A stretch of DNA of 64,000 nucleotides from Flavobacterium sp. ALD4 (GCF_002836475.1 NZ_PJBJ01000029.1:166752-230751); one strand, 5' to 3'; shown: positions 8,090 to 18,089, counted from the first letter of the stretch. The notes: generated by a model from the sequence alone, not told the origin. Numbers and translations are program-made.

Positions 8090-10018
8090 TTATTTCATAA
8101 ATCGTATGATTGCCATTTCAATTACCAGAAAGAGTAATGCAAAGATAACAAACCATTTCCAAATTTGATTATCCAATCGGTTGGTTTGTAAAGTATCAAA
8201 TACTTTAGCCACGGAATCAATTATTTTGTACTCGGAAAGTTCGTTCTCATTGATTGCGCTAAGATCACTTTCGGTTCTGTCGTAGTTAAAACTAATGTTT
8301 TCAACAAAATCTTTTTGGTTGTAGATTCCATAACTCCCTGCTTCTTCTGGATAATCATTAAACGTTAATTTCACCTTATCATTTATGATTCGTTGAATGG
8401 GTATAAAACTTTCAGATGAATTAGTAACGGTTAAGACCGCATCTTTTGATAGTGCCACATCGACCAAATAGGGATCTGTATTTCCGATTGTAAATGTATT
8501 TATACTTTTTGGCTGATTGTTCATTGCCATTTTATAGAAAGTGGGAACGATAAGCGGAGACTGTTGAAAATTTGAATTTGCGGTGTTGATTGGCGCCGAA
8601 AAAACATAGACGATAGAAAGTGCATTTGGTAATGCGGTTAAGAAGATACTTTGATCGTCATTGTAGAGGGCTCCTGCGTTTGTATGTGATATTGTGAATG
8701 AACCATTTGTTTTCGGATATTGGAAATTAGTAATTCGGTTTTCAAAAACAGCTTTAAACAGCGGATGACTGAAATTGATTTTAGTGATCAGTTTCTCCAC
8801 CTGTTCAAAAGATTTGAGCTGGATGGCTCCAAAATTACCGAGAAACTGGTTCAGGTTTGCTGCCGTGTCTTTTTCTGAAGGGATTATGATAAGACTGCCG
8901 CCCTTTCCCACAAAAGACTTTAAAGTAGTCTGCAATGCTTGCGGAATATCATCAAGTTCATTTAAAATGATTACATCTTGTTTTTCAATGCTATTGTAAT
9001 CTAATGAGCTAATAGGGGAGTTGATAAAGTTGAATTCATTATCTGTATAAATCCGACTTAGGAAGTTGCTTTTTTCGAGCTTGCCAATGCTAGTGACATT
9101 GGTCTTTTTTATTTTCGAAATAGTGAAATATAAAGTGTTGTCGTACGATAGACCATTATCAGTAATGGAAACATAACCATGGAAAGGCTGTTTTGGAATA
9201 GTAAAATTGATGCTCTTTTTTTTGGTTTCAAAGTTAACTGCCGTTTTTGCAACAAGCTTATTTTGATTATAAACGGCTATCGGTACAGGTTTAGAACCAA
9301 CACCGTAATGCGATAAATCAACTGTTATTTCATAGAAATCATCAGATACTTCATTAATGTAAACGCTGTCGACAGCGGTATTGTTCTTTTGTTCTGCTTT
9401 TGGGATTACAAAATAGGGAACGTCATTTTTGTCACCGTTTTTAAGTTGTTTCGCATTAAGCCCTAAAGCGTCTGTAATAATGACAATGTCTTTTTTGAAA
9501 GCGGATTTATGTGCTTTTATTTGTGCCATGATAGGATCTAATTCAAATGGCGAAGCGCTGTACTTTAGGTTTTGAAGGGTGCTGCGAATTGATTTAATAT
9601 TGGTATCCCAAAAACTTTCAGAATTTGTCAGCAAAGAAAAGTTAGTGTTTTCCGGAGTGTCTTCAAGTAGTTCCTGTATAGCCCGCTTCATTAGCTCTCC
9701 TTTTTTTCCTTTAGCCTGCATACTAAATGAATTATCTAAGATGATATAAATTTCATTTGTTGCATTTTCTTTGTATTTCGCTGCAAAATAAGGTTGGGCA
9801 AAAGCGATAACGATACAGGATAGCAATAATAATCGGCAGCTAAGAAGCAACCATTTTTTTATTTTGGAGCTCTTTCTCGTCTGTACAGACAGTGCTGATA
9901 GGAACTGAACGTTAGTGAAGTATTCTTTTTTAAAACGTCGAAATTGAAATAAATGAACCAAAATCGGTACAATCAATAGGAAGAGAAAGTATAAAATTTC
10001 GGGATGTTTAAATTGCAT
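8090..10018 (-). CDS. BatA-domain / von Willebrand factor A membrane protein
   Basis: A 642-residue protein. The N-terminal BatA domain has FLFLLIVPILVHLFQFRRF (residues 10-28) and a second helix at about 57-77. It is followed by a VWA domain with the metal-binding start ILDNSFSMQAKG near residue 95. A long extracytoplasmic region follows, then a C-terminal helix (WFVIFALLFLVIEMAIIRF). Proteins of this layout sit in the inner membrane of Bacteroidota and are related to the Bat aerotolerance operon, though their exact role is unproven. It is first in a four-gene minus-strand run with the dihydroorotase-like gene. No MoxR ATPase is nearby. Confidence 0.9.
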   Translation of the reverse strand: MQFKHPEILYFLFLLIVPILVHLFQFRRFKKEYFTNVQFLSALSVQTRKSSKIKKWLLLSCRLLLLSCIVIAFAQPYFAAKYKENATNEIYIILDNSFSMQAKGKKGELMKRAIQELLEDTPENTNFSLLTNSESFWDTNIKSIRSTLQNLKYSASPFELDPIMAQIKAHKSAFKKDIVIITDALGLNAKQLKNGDKNDVPYFVIPKAEQKNNTAVDSVYINEVSDDFYEITVDLSHYGVGSKPVPIAVYNQNKLVAKTAVNFETKKKSINFTIPKQPFHGYVSITDNGLSYDNTLYFTISKIKKTNVTSIGKLEKSNFLSRIYTDNEFNFINSPISSLDYNSIEKQDVIILNELDDIPQALQTTLKSFVGKGGSLIIIPSEKDTAANLNQFLGNFGAIQLKSFEQVEKLITKINFSHPLFKAVFENRITNFQYPKTNGSFTISHTNAGALYNDDQSIFLTALPNALSIVYVFSAPINTANSNFQQSPLIVPTFYKMAMNNQPKSINTFTIGNTDPYLVDVALSKDAVLTVTNSSESFIPIQRIINDKVKLTFNDYPEEAGSYGIYNQKDFVENISFNYDRTESDLSAINENELSEYKIIDSVAKVFDTLQTNRLDNQIWKWFVIFALLFLVIEMAIIRFMK

Positions 10019-10238
10019 TCTTAAGTTGAGTTTACTGTATTGGATTATATTCGCAATGAATTTATCATCAAAAATACGAATTTGTTGACATTTGCAAGAC
10101 GCTATTGTTCAAATTATTTGACGAAGTCGCTCATTTATTTATAACAAATGAAATTTTAAATGGTTTTATATTTTTCAATTGGTTTAAAACAGAGTTCGAT
10201 ATATTATGTATTTTAGCTTTTAAATATAATTCACGAAA

Positions 10239-11354
10239 ATGAAAAAGCAATTTGTCTCCCTTCTTTTAGTCTTAATTTGCAGTAGTACTCAAGCCCAAGA
10301 CAATAAAATTAATTTGGTTGTTGGGACGTATACTAATGGATGCGATAGCAAAGGAATTTATGTTTATGATTTTGATTCTAAGACAGGTGATTTTAATTTT
10401 AAAAACACTTCCGAAAATACTGTAAATCCAAGTTATTTGACTGTTTCTGATGATAACAGTTTTGTGTATTCCGTAAATGAAAATGGTAAGGAAAGTAAAA
10501 TAAGCGCTTTCAGCTATACCCCTTCCAATGGTAAATTAGACTTTCTAAATTCTCAGAATTCGATGGGGGCAGATCCCTGTTATATTATCAATGATGAAAA
10601 AAATGTAATTGTTGCTAATTATTCAGGTGGAAATATCGCTGTTTTTGGAAAAAATAATGATGGAAGTATTGGGGAAGCCAAACAGGTGGTACAGCATTAC
10701 GGGAGGGGAAGTAACGTTAAAAGACAAGAAGGTCCGCACGTTCATATGGTTCATTTCTCTCCAGACAGAAAGTTTGTTTTGTCTAATGATTTAGGGAATG
10801 ACAAGGTGTACTCTTATGAATACAATCCAAACTCGGTTACCGCAGTTTTAAAAGTAAAAGACAGTTTCGCTGTTGAAGCAGGAAGTGGTCCAAGGCATTT
10901 GACATTTAGTAAAAATGGGAAGTATGTTTATCTATTGCAGGAACTTACTGGAGGTTTGACGGTCTTTTGTTATTCGAAAGGGAAGTTGAAAAAAGTGGAT
11001 CAAACGACTATTTTAGCGAAAGATTTTAAAGGAGGCTTTACAGGAGCCGATATACATATTTCTCCCGATGAAAAATTTCTATATGCGTCAAACCGTGGTG
11101 ACGCGAATACGATTTCAATCTTTAGAATTCTAAAAAACGGAAAATTAGAATCGCAAGGACAAACTAGTTCTCTGGGTAAAGGGCCACGAAATTTTGCAAT
11201 CGATCCAACTGGAAGTTTTCTTTTGGTGGCACATCAATATACGAATGAAATTGTGATATTTAAAAGGAATAAATCGACTGGTGTGCTAACAGATTCCGGA
11301 AAAAGAATAGAGTTGTGTGCTCCGGTATGCTTGGTTTTTACTGAAAATAATTAG
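10239..11354 (+). CDS. Secreted lactonase-family beta-propeller protein (6-phosphogluconolactonase-like)
   Basis: A 371-residue protein with a Sec signal peptide (about 20 residues, ending SSTQAQ). The mature part starts INLVVGTYTNGCDSKGIYVY and carries repeated blades with motifs such as PSYLTVSDDNSFVYSVNE, GPHVHMVHFSPDRKFV and GADIHISPDEKFLYASNRGD. This is the seven-bladed propeller of the YbhE/lactonase family, which hydrolyses 6-phosphogluconolactone or related sugar lactones. Export to the periplasm or surface argues against the pentose-phosphate role and for another lactone substrate. It stands alone with its own terminator. The family call is firm, the substrate is not. Confidence 0.9.
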   Translation: MKKQFVSLLLVLICSSTQAQDNKINLVVGTYTNGCDSKGIYVYDFDSKTGDFNFKNTSENTVNPSYLTVSDDNSFVYSVNENGKESKISAFSYTPSNGKLDFLNSQNSMGADPCYIINDEKNVIVANYSGGNIAVFGKNNDGSIGEAKQVVQHYGRGSNVKRQEGPHVHMVHFSPDRKFVLSNDLGNDKVYSYEYNPNSVTAVLKVKDSFAVEAGSGPRHLTFSKNGKYVYLLQELTGGLTVFCYSKGKLKKVDQTTILAKDFKGGFTGADIHISPDEKFLYASNRGDANTISIFRILKNGKLESQGQTSSLGKGPRNFAIDPTGSFLLVAHQYTNEIVIFKRNKSTGVLTDSGKRIELCAPVCLVFTENN

Positions 11355-11410
11355 AAGCCAGTTTTCACTATTAATTTGTGAAAATATGTGTTTACTTTTT
11401 TTTGCTTATA

Positions 11411-11450
11411 AAAAAAAGGCTAAAAATGATTTTCATTTCTAGCCTTTTTT
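11411..11450. terminator. Bidirectional terminator
   Basis: A hairpin with stem aaaaaggcta / tagccttttt lies between the convergent lactonase and helicase genes. Confidence 0.85.
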
Positions 11451-11486
11451 GTTTTTAGTCTTTCGACTTATGGACTCTCAAAAGTC

Positions 11487-12839
11487 CTATTTATTCTTGT
11501 CTTTCCTTTTCTTGTCTCTCGTTTTTAACATATTACGATTGACAGATCCATGGGTTTTTTTCTTGGTGACACCTGGTCCTCCTAAATTGACTTTCTTATT
11601 CTTTTTACTTTTTTCTTGAAAAGCCCCATCTCCCTCAAGTGTTTTCTTTTTCATTAAGAACTTAACGACTTGTCTTTCTTTTTCTGGTTCAATTAACTTT
11701 GCTGAAATTTCTACCTCTTCAGGGAACACTTCAATAGGTAATTCCATGTTCATTAAGACTTCAATTTCCACTTTTGCTTCTTCTTCTCTAGGAGCAATAA
11801 AACTAATTGCTTTTCCAGTTTTATCAGCACGCCCCGTTCTACCGATACGGTGCATGTATAATTCTGGCATCGCTGGCATTTCAAAATTAATGACATGGGT
11901 AATATTAGAAATATCTAAACCCCTAGCCATAATGTCTGTAGTAATAAGTCCTCGTAGATTTCCTTCCTGGAAGGAAGCCATCGTACTCAAACGGTAATTT
12001 TGAGATTTGTTAGAGTGAATTACTCCAAATTGATCTTCAAAATCTTCGTCAATACGACCGTGAAGCATATCTGATATTTTCTTGTTGTTTACGAAAATTA
12101 AAACACGACTCATGTCTTCATTTTCTTGTAACAAGTGTTTTAATAGATTTACTTTCGTATTAAAATTAGCTGCGTTGTAAGCAATCTGTTTAATGTTTTC
12201 CAATGGAGTCCCAGAGGCCGAAAGAGTAACTTCTTGCGGGTAATCAAAGTAGTCATTTAAAATAGCATCCACTTCATCTGTCATGGTCGCAGAAAACAGG
12301 ATATTCTGACGTTTTTTTGGCATCATTGCTAAAATGGCAGTCAACTGAGTACGAAACCCTAAATTCAGCATTTCGTCAAACTCATCGATAACCAGTTTTT
12401 GCATTTCTTCAAAACGAATCACATTGTCTAATGTCAAATCCATGATTCTTCCTGGGGTTCCTACCAGTATGTCGCAACCTTGATAAATAGTTGTTTTTTG
12501 GGTATTGATGTTAACACCACCAAAAATACCAACAGTACGAACCGACATGTATTTGGTTAATTTTTCCACTTCCTCTACTACTTGAACTACAAGTTCACGA
12601 GTAGGAACTAGGATTACTATTTTTGGAGTATGTCCTGGAATAAATTTATATAATTTTAGTAAGGGTAATAAGTAGGCAAATGTTTTACCAGTTCCTGTTT
12701 GTGCAATTCCCATCATATCACGACCAGACATTATCACAGAAAAAGTTTTTTCCTGAATAGGAGTAGGGGTAGTAAAACCTAAATCGTCTATTGCTTTTTG
12801 GACTGATTTGGGAAGATTAAATTGCTCGAAAGTGGTCAT
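11487..12839 (-). CDS. DEAD-box family ATP-dependent RNA helicase
   Basis: A 450-residue helicase with all superfamily 2 motifs in order: Q-motif (FTTPTPIQEKT), motif I AQTGTGKT, Ia PTRELV, motif II VIDEFDEML, motif III SAT, motif V ARGLDI and motif VI HRIGRTGRA. It unwinds short RNA duplexes using ATP and would act in ribosome assembly or RNA turnover. Motif II reads DEFD rather than DEAD; Asp and Glu for magnesium are kept. The C-terminal 60 residues are lysine-rich (KKTHGS, KKRKDKNK), a typical RNA-binding tail. Monocistronic, with a candidate -7 box and an inverted repeat just upstream. Confidence 0.95.
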   Translation of the reverse strand: MTTFEQFNLPKSVQKAIDDLGFTTPTPIQEKTFSVIMSGRDMMGIAQTGTGKTFAYLLPLLKLYKFIPGHTPKIVILVPTRELVVQVVEEVEKLTKYMSVRTVGIFGGVNINTQKTTIYQGCDILVGTPGRIMDLTLDNVIRFEEMQKLVIDEFDEMLNLGFRTQLTAILAMMPKKRQNILFSATMTDEVDAILNDYFDYPQEVTLSASGTPLENIKQIAYNAANFNTKVNLLKHLLQENEDMSRVLIFVNNKKISDMLHGRIDEDFEDQFGVIHSNKSQNYRLSTMASFQEGNLRGLITTDIMARGLDISNITHVINFEMPAMPELYMHRIGRTGRADKTGKAISFIAPREEEAKVEIEVLMNMELPIEVFPEEVEISAKLIEPEKERQVVKFLMKKKTLEGDGAFQEKSKKNKKVNLGGPGVTKKKTHGSVNRNMLKTRDKKRKDKNK

Positions 12840-12856
12840 AAAACGTATATTTTTTG

Positions 12857-12864
12857 CAAATATA
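12857..12864 (-). promoter_or_regulatory. -7 promoter element for the RNA helicase gene
   Basis: On the minus strand this reads TATATTTG, an exact TAnnTTTG box, 18 bases before the ATG. It forms part of an inverted repeat (cgtatat ... atatacg). No clear -33 TTG was found at the expected spacing. Confidence 0.5.
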
Positions 12865-12954
12865 CGGTTTTTGAAAGTAAAGATACTAATTGGGGTTCAA
12901 ACTCCTGCATTTGTAAATGAGTCTGGACTAATTTTATTCAATAGTATCGTTTTT

Positions 12955-14220
12955 CTATTTAAATCGAATATCCCAAGACAAAGCAATGTTATAAATCCAA
13001 AAGTAATTGCCCTGATCAAAAGTTATTTCCTGGTGGGTAATTCCAAATTGTGCTCCCCAGGCATTTTTTTTATTCGCCGAAGTAAAATAATATCCAATAT
13101 TTAATTTTTGCGATTTAAGATTCACAATGGCTTCTTGATTTAAGCTAGAATTAAACTGATTGATTTCTGGCGAATAACCCATGCCAAAAGTAGCTCCGAT
13201 ATAATTATCTGCATCACTTCTATATTTTCTATAGGTAAATGTTCCAGAAGTACTGGTTCCATTATCACCGGGAGTAATATAAGGGCGAAACGATAAATAA
13301 CTATTTCCGGTATACCAGCCTATAGAGGCTGTATAAATGGTAGTGCTAGTACTGTATTTTAAAGAACGGAATCCTAACGAGGCTTCCAGGCTATATGGTA
13401 ACGATTTGTACAATTCAGCTCCATACCTTAAATCTGGAAAAAGAAAAGTATTGGCAAAGCCAATATTTAGATAGGCATAAAGTCCTTTTGCTATTTTAGG
13501 GTACAAATCAAATTCTATTTGTGTTCCGTTTTCATTAAAACGTCTATTGAAATTAAATTTACTGATGATAACCCCGTACTTTGTTTGTCGGCTATAGTTT
13601 AACGTATAATATTGCATCGGATCAAAAACTCCCGAGTACAAGTCTACGGCCGCAATTACTCCAATAGTGTTTTTTCTAAGAGTTTGATTTAAATTTGCTT
13701 TAAAGTTTATTGCATTTTCATCCTGAGGATTTTTATCCAATAGAGACTCAATGGTATTTAAGGCCTCAAGGGGATTGTTGGTGCTTTTTTCGGCAGCTGC
13801 TTTGAGGTAAATGAGTTCAGAATCTTCCGGGAAAATTTTCAATGCTTTTTTTGACATTTCTAAGGAAATAAAAGGAGATTCACTCCAGGATTCATTTTTT
13901 ATAGCCGCTAGCCAGTTGGATTTATTTCCAGGGTCTTTATCTAAAACATAAGCAAACTCATTCCTTGCTTTTTTATAGTTTCCGTCCCAGGAATAGGTGG
14001 TTCCCAGAAAAGATCGGATATCGTGATAATCAGGATACTTTGTTAAAATATGCCTAAGTGTATCCTGAGCCTGTTCTCGTTGCTCATTAAAAGCAAGATT
14101 TCGGGCAGTTTCAAAAGAGGTATCTGGATTGCCGTTATAGCTTTTTTCTTGTGCTTGAATATGTAGTGCAAAACAAAAACAAAGGATAAAAGACAGTTTA
14201 GTCGTTATTTTAGTAATCAT
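12955..14220 (-). CDS. YaiO-family outer-membrane beta-barrel protein with N-terminal TPRs
   Basis: A 421-residue protein with a signal peptide (about 23 residues, ending FALHIQAQ). Residues about 30-180 form TPR-like helices (ARNLAFNEQREQAQ, TTYSWDGNYKKARNEF). Residues about 190-421 are an amphipathic beta-barrel of the YaiO type, ending in aromatic YFWIYNIALSWDIRFK, a good outer-membrane insertion signal. YaiO proteins are outer-membrane proteins of poorly known function, often near glycosyltransferases. It is last in the cassette, and its ATG overlaps the preceding stop (ATGA), so the two are translationally coupled. Its TPR block is clearly paralogous to the C-terminus of the upstream sulfatase-fold protein. 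It may pass or modify a glycan at the outer membrane. Confidence 0.88.
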   Translation of the reverse strand: MITKITTKLSFILCFCFALHIQAQEKSYNGNPDTSFETARNLAFNEQREQAQDTLRHILTKYPDYHDIRSFLGTTYSWDGNYKKARNEFAYVLDKDPGNKSNWLAAIKNESWSESPFISLEMSKKALKIFPEDSELIYLKAAAEKSTNNPLEALNTIESLLDKNPQDENAINFKANLNQTLRKNTIGVIAAVDLYSGVFDPMQYYTLNYSRQTKYGVIISKFNFNRRFNENGTQIEFDLYPKIAKGLYAYLNIGFANTFLFPDLRYGAELYKSLPYSLEASLGFRSLKYSTSTTIYTASIGWYTGNSYLSFRPYITPGDNGTSTSGTFTYRKYRSDADNYIGATFGMGYSPEINQFNSSLNQEAIVNLKSQKLNIGYYFTSANKKNAWGAQFGITHQEITFDQGNYFWIYNIALSWDIRFK

Positions 14221-16646
14221 TCTTTAAAGGATTTTTTGATTTTAGGGTATTCCTTATTTTTTGGGTATTTCTTTATAATGCTATCCATTATTTTTTCAGC
14301 CTTTAGGATTGCATTCATTCGTTTGTAAGCCTGAGCAAGTTTAACCCTCAATTCGGGGTTTTTTATTTCGTTTTTTAAAGCTAATTTCGCAATTGCAATT
14401 GCTTTACTATTTTGGTCAGACCACCAGTAAACATCCATTAATGCTACGTAGCTGTCCTCATAATATGGCGTTCTTTTTACCACATCCAATAATTCAGTTT
14501 CTGCTTTTGCATAATCGCCGTCCCATGCTAATGTTCTTGCTTTTAAAGTGCGAACATCTCCGTAATTAGGAAGTTCGTTTAGAATATAGTTACATAGTAG
14601 CCTGGCTTTTTCACGCTCTTTATTAAATGCTAGTTGTCTGGCTACAAGGAAACAATCATCAAGAATTAATCCCTTGGTTAGTTTGTTAATTGTTAAAAGC
14701 TCTTCTTTTGAAAATTTAAAAGCAGGTCGAGTATAAACATTTAGAGCGTTTGGAATAATTTTGTTTTTCTTGGTTAAGTAAGCACTAAGCCTTTTGGACT
14801 CCCTTAGCGAATCCGTTATTGTTTGAAGTATGCTTTCATCATCAATTTCATTTAGTTCAAAATTTTCATCTATTTTAAAAACCTCTCCATCAGAATATAA
14901 ATACTCTTTGTAAATAAAATCATTGACACTCCCTTTCGATCTCATTAAAGGAATCTGATGTATGTTTCTAAATTGTCTCGCAGTATCTAATCCCTGACTC
15001 ATCCAGGTTGTCTTTTTGATTTTATCGAATGTATAGTTATTCATTAAAAAAGAGACTAAACTAGGGGTTATGTCCCAATGGGAAGAAATGGATTTAAATC
15101 GTTCCGCTTTTTTTAACATCGGACTAAAGATGAATAAAGGGACATGGAAACGCGCTAATTTATCTTTTTGACTTATTGGAATCAGTCTGTGATCTCCGGT
15201 AATAATAAAAATAGTGTTTTTATATTCGGGTCTTTTGGAGTACGCTTCCATAAAATCTTTTATAGAATTATCCGTATAAAGAAGACAGGAATAAATATCC
15301 TTGTTCATTCTGATTTGATCTGCGGAAACACCTAAATTTTTATTTGAATCGACAATACGGTCCACTTTTTTCAAATACACATTTTTTGAAGGGAAATCAA
15401 AAGGTTCGTGATTAGTTAACGTCATGATGATATCTAATCGGGGTAGTTTTTTTTCGTCTACATCAGCTAATGTTTTTCTGAATATTTCTGCATCAGGATA
15501 ACCCCAAGAAAAACCACCGGAGTTTTCTTTCGTTTTAACGTAACCTTTTCCAAATTTATTAATATCGACTACATTGTCAATTTTATTGTATTCTAGGAAA
15601 TTAATTTTTCGGTCAAAACTCGATTCTTCTCCGCTGAAATAGGATGTGGTATAGCCATTAGCTTTTAAAATACTGATGAGAGAAACATGCGAAGGCAATG
15701 GGTTTATTTCCAAGAAACCTTTTTCACCGTAAGGCAATGATCCCAATAAGGAAGGGATTACCCCAAATGTTCTTCCTGTATTGCTTACAAAATTTTCCCA
15801 ATACAGCGATTTTGGAATTAAGGAATCCAGGAAAGGCGTAAATCCTCTTAAAGCATTATTCCCAATAAATTCAGCCCCCAACCCTTCAACAATAATGAGT
15901 ACAATATTTGGTTTTTCTTCCTGAATCTCAAAGAAAGGAGATAACACATCTTTTGAGGATTTAAAAGGCTGTACCAATGGATACTCCTTCTGATAAAATA
16001 AATTGGTAGCGTTAGTGACTTTTTTTTCATTCTCAAAACGGATAATATCTTTAGTGAAAAAGTAAATTTTGTTTTGATGCAATGCTTCAGACATCTCGGG
16101 AGTAAATAGTTTTATACTTCCGAAGATAATTAGCAATGCCGCCGAAGCAATATAGATTTGACGATTACCGATGTATTTTACTGAAACTTTGTTAATGCCC
16201 AAATACAGCATGGGAAGCATGAAATAAGGGACGAAATATAAAAAGGAAAGCGATTCAGAAGCCGTAACTGTTATGTACATGTCTTCCATTGAATAACCTA
16301 AAATATCTGCTCCAAGATTTATTAAAGTAGTAAGGCTGTATTTTACTAATGAAAATTGAACCAAAATCAATAGCGAGAACAGGATTTTGATTACAACTTC
16401 TCCAACAGGTTCCTTTATGTATACGCTTCCTAAATAAAGAGGCAAAAAAAGTAACCCGATAATAGAACCAGTCCAAAAATCGTTAAGTAATTTGTAACAT
16501 AAACTGACAGCCGTAGAAAAGAAGCTAACAGCATTTGATGATCTGGCAACTATTTCAAATATACTGATGATCCAAAAAGAGACTATCAGTGATAAGGTTA
16601 AATAGATATAGCTGTAGCTGTTTTTTAAGTTAAGCGTAAATTTCAT
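14217..16646 (-). CDS. LTA synthase-like sulfatase-fold membrane enzyme with C-terminal TPRs
   Basis: An 809-residue protein. Five N-terminal membrane helices lie within about residues 1-190. An alkaline-phosphatase/sulfatase domain at about 245-560 starts NIVLIIVEGLGAEFIG. The nucleophile loop is NTGRTFGVIPSLLG, with Thr in the LtaS-type position, and metal residues occur in TLTNHEPFDFP and IITGDHRLIP. Residues about 655-809 are TPRs (LAFNKEREKARLL, RTLAWDGDYAKAE). Enzymes of this fold move phosphoglycerol or phosphoethanolamine from lipids to glycans outside the inner membrane. A C-terminal TPR block is unusual for the LtaS family. It starts 9 bases after the glycosyltransferase and overlaps yaiO by 4 bases. 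The transferred group is inferred, not shown. Confidence 0.88.
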   Translation of the reverse strand: MKFTLNLKNSYSYIYLTLSLIVSFWIISIFEIVARSSNAVSFFSTAVSLCYKLLNDFWTGSIIGLLFLPLYLGSVYIKEPVGEVVIKILFSLLILVQFSLVKYSLTTLINLGADILGYSMEDMYITVTASESLSFLYFVPYFMLPMLYLGINKVSVKYIGNRQIYIASAALLIIFGSIKLFTPEMSEALHQNKIYFFTKDIIRFENEKKVTNATNLFYQKEYPLVQPFKSSKDVLSPFFEIQEEKPNIVLIIVEGLGAEFIGNNALRGFTPFLDSLIPKSLYWENFVSNTGRTFGVIPSLLGSLPYGEKGFLEINPLPSHVSLISILKANGYTTSYFSGEESSFDRKINFLEYNKIDNVVDINKFGKGYVKTKENSGGFSWGYPDAEIFRKTLADVDEKKLPRLDIIMTLTNHEPFDFPSKNVYLKKVDRIVDSNKNLGVSADQIRMNKDIYSCLLYTDNSIKDFMEAYSKRPEYKNTIFIITGDHRLIPISQKDKLARFHVPLFIFSPMLKKAERFKSISSHWDITPSLVSFLMNNYTFDKIKKTTWMSQGLDTARQFRNIHQIPLMRSKGSVNDFIYKEYLYSDGEVFKIDENFELNEIDDESILQTITDSLRESKRLSAYLTKKNKIIPNALNVYTRPAFKFSKEELLTINKLTKGLILDDCFLVARQLAFNKEREKARLLCNYILNELPNYGDVRTLKARTLAWDGDYAKAETELLDVVKRTPYYEDSYVALMDVYWWSDQNSKAIAIAKLALKNEIKNPELRVKLAQAYKRMNAILKAEKIMDSIIKKYPKNKEYPKIKKSFKE

Positions 16647-16655
16647 GTAATAGGT

Positions 16656-17969
16656 TTAATTAGTATTTGAGATTCCTTTTCTGGTCATCGCTCCCCATTT
16701 CTTTTTTTTATTGAAATAGTAATCAATATTTCCCATTACAGCAGAATACAATATAAAGGGGTGAATGACAAAAGGCTCTAAGAAAGCCATCTTTACCATT
16801 TTGAATCCTGTTCCCTTTTTTTTGTATTGATGATAAGTAAGTTCTTCAGAAATTATGGCTATTATTGAAAATAATACAGTGAACAAATAAGCTAAAAGTA
16901 TAAAAGCGATAGTGTAATCCCATCTGACTTTACCATAAGAAATAAGAAGAGTAAAATAGAGCAGACCCAGCAGCTCTATTATCGGAGCCATTCTTTCAAA
17001 TAAAAACCAATATGGGTAGCTTAAGACTCCCATGGCGCCGTATTTCCGATTAAAACCAATTTTTCTATGTTTGCGTAGCGTTTCTATAGTGCCGCGAGTC
17101 CATCGGTTTCTCTGGGATGTAAATGTTTTGTAATTGTCAGGAGCTTCAGTCCAGCAGAGCGGATCGGGAATGTAGGCCACTTTATACTTCGGTTTGTTTT
17201 CCAGCTCTTCCATATACCGCCTCATACGAACAATGATTTCCATGTCTTCTCCCACAGTATTGATGTCATAGCCTCCAACTTTAATTGCTATCTTTTTATC
17301 AAATAATCCAAAAGCACCTGAAATAACTAGTAAGCCATTTAACCTGCTCCATGCCATTCTACCTAATAAAAAAGCTCTTAAATATTCCAGAATTTGCCCT
17401 TGTAACATCATCTTTTTAGGAAAGTTGACGTGAAGTAATTTACCCTCTTTAATAATACAAGAATTTGCAATTCGGATTACTCCTCCGGCAGCGATAACTT
17501 TTGTATCGGTCGTTTCTAAAAAAGGTTTGATTAATTTAAGGAGTGCATCTTCAATCAGCAGACAGTCTACATCTATACAAGCAACATATTTGTTGGTACT
17601 TATGTTCAATCCCATATTTAAAGCATCAGCTTTTCCACCATTCTCTTTGTCAACAATGATCAATTTTTCAAATGCCGGATTAGTTGATTTGTATATTCCG
17701 TTCCGTAGCGGTTGCGTAGGTATTTGTTCATTAATTAGGAAGTCTACTTTAACCAGGTTGTAGGCTTCAATAAGTTTCTCCAGACTATCATCTTTACTTC
17801 CGTCATTTACTATAATTACATCGTAATTGGCGTAATGGCATGAAAGCAAAGACCTAACGTTTTCGATAATATTTAAGCTCTCATTGTAAGCAGGAGCAAT
17901 AACGGAAATAGAAGGTGAAATGTTTGATGACAATATTTTGTTATAGTTAACAAAACTGTTCTTTTTCAT
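16656..17969 (-). CDS. Membrane glycosyltransferase family 2 (PgaC/BcsA-like)
   Basis: 437 residues from the first ATG. The GT-A domain shows SISVIAPAYNES, DVIIVNDGSKDDS, the DxD-type ACIDVDCLL, the catalytic GEDMEI and the processive QRNRWTRGT (Q-x-x-R-W). Three C-terminal membrane helices follow. This set fits processive synthases such as PgaC, which polymerise sugars from UDP-sugars while exporting the chain. The frame stays open upstream to the previous gene's stop at 18090-18092 and encodes a membrane helix (LRFLFFLYSFTIISSYVVLG) normally present in the family. The real protein probably starts near 18080 at a non-standard codon (ATA), giving about 474 residues; no ATG, GTG or TTG exists there. 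It lies 9 bases before the LtaS-like gene. Confidence 0.9.
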   Translation of the reverse strand: MKKNSFVNYNKILSSNISPSISVIAPAYNESLNIIENVRSLLSCHYANYDVIIVNDGSKDDSLEKLIEAYNLVKVDFLINEQIPTQPLRNGIYKSTNPAFEKLIIVDKENGGKADALNMGLNISTNKYVACIDVDCLLIEDALLKLIKPFLETTDTKVIAAGGVIRIANSCIIKEGKLLHVNFPKKMMLQGQILEYLRAFLLGRMAWSRLNGLLVISGAFGLFDKKIAIKVGGYDINTVGEDMEIIVRMRRYMEELENKPKYKVAYIPDPLCWTEAPDNYKTFTSQRNRWTRGTIETLRKHRKIGFNRKYGAMGVLSYPYWFLFERMAPIIELLGLLYFTLLISYGKVRWDYTIAFILLAYLFTVLFSIIAIISEELTYHQYKKKGTGFKMVKMAFLEPFVIHPFILYSAVMGNIDYYFNKKKKWGAMTRKGISNTN

Positions 17970-18089
17970 GTAACCGATACTCTCAACGATAGATATAATC
18001 CCCAGAACAACATAAGAGCTTATAATAGTAAAACTATATAGGAAAAATAAAAAGCGAAGAATAAGGATCGTGTTTTCTATTAAAAGTAA

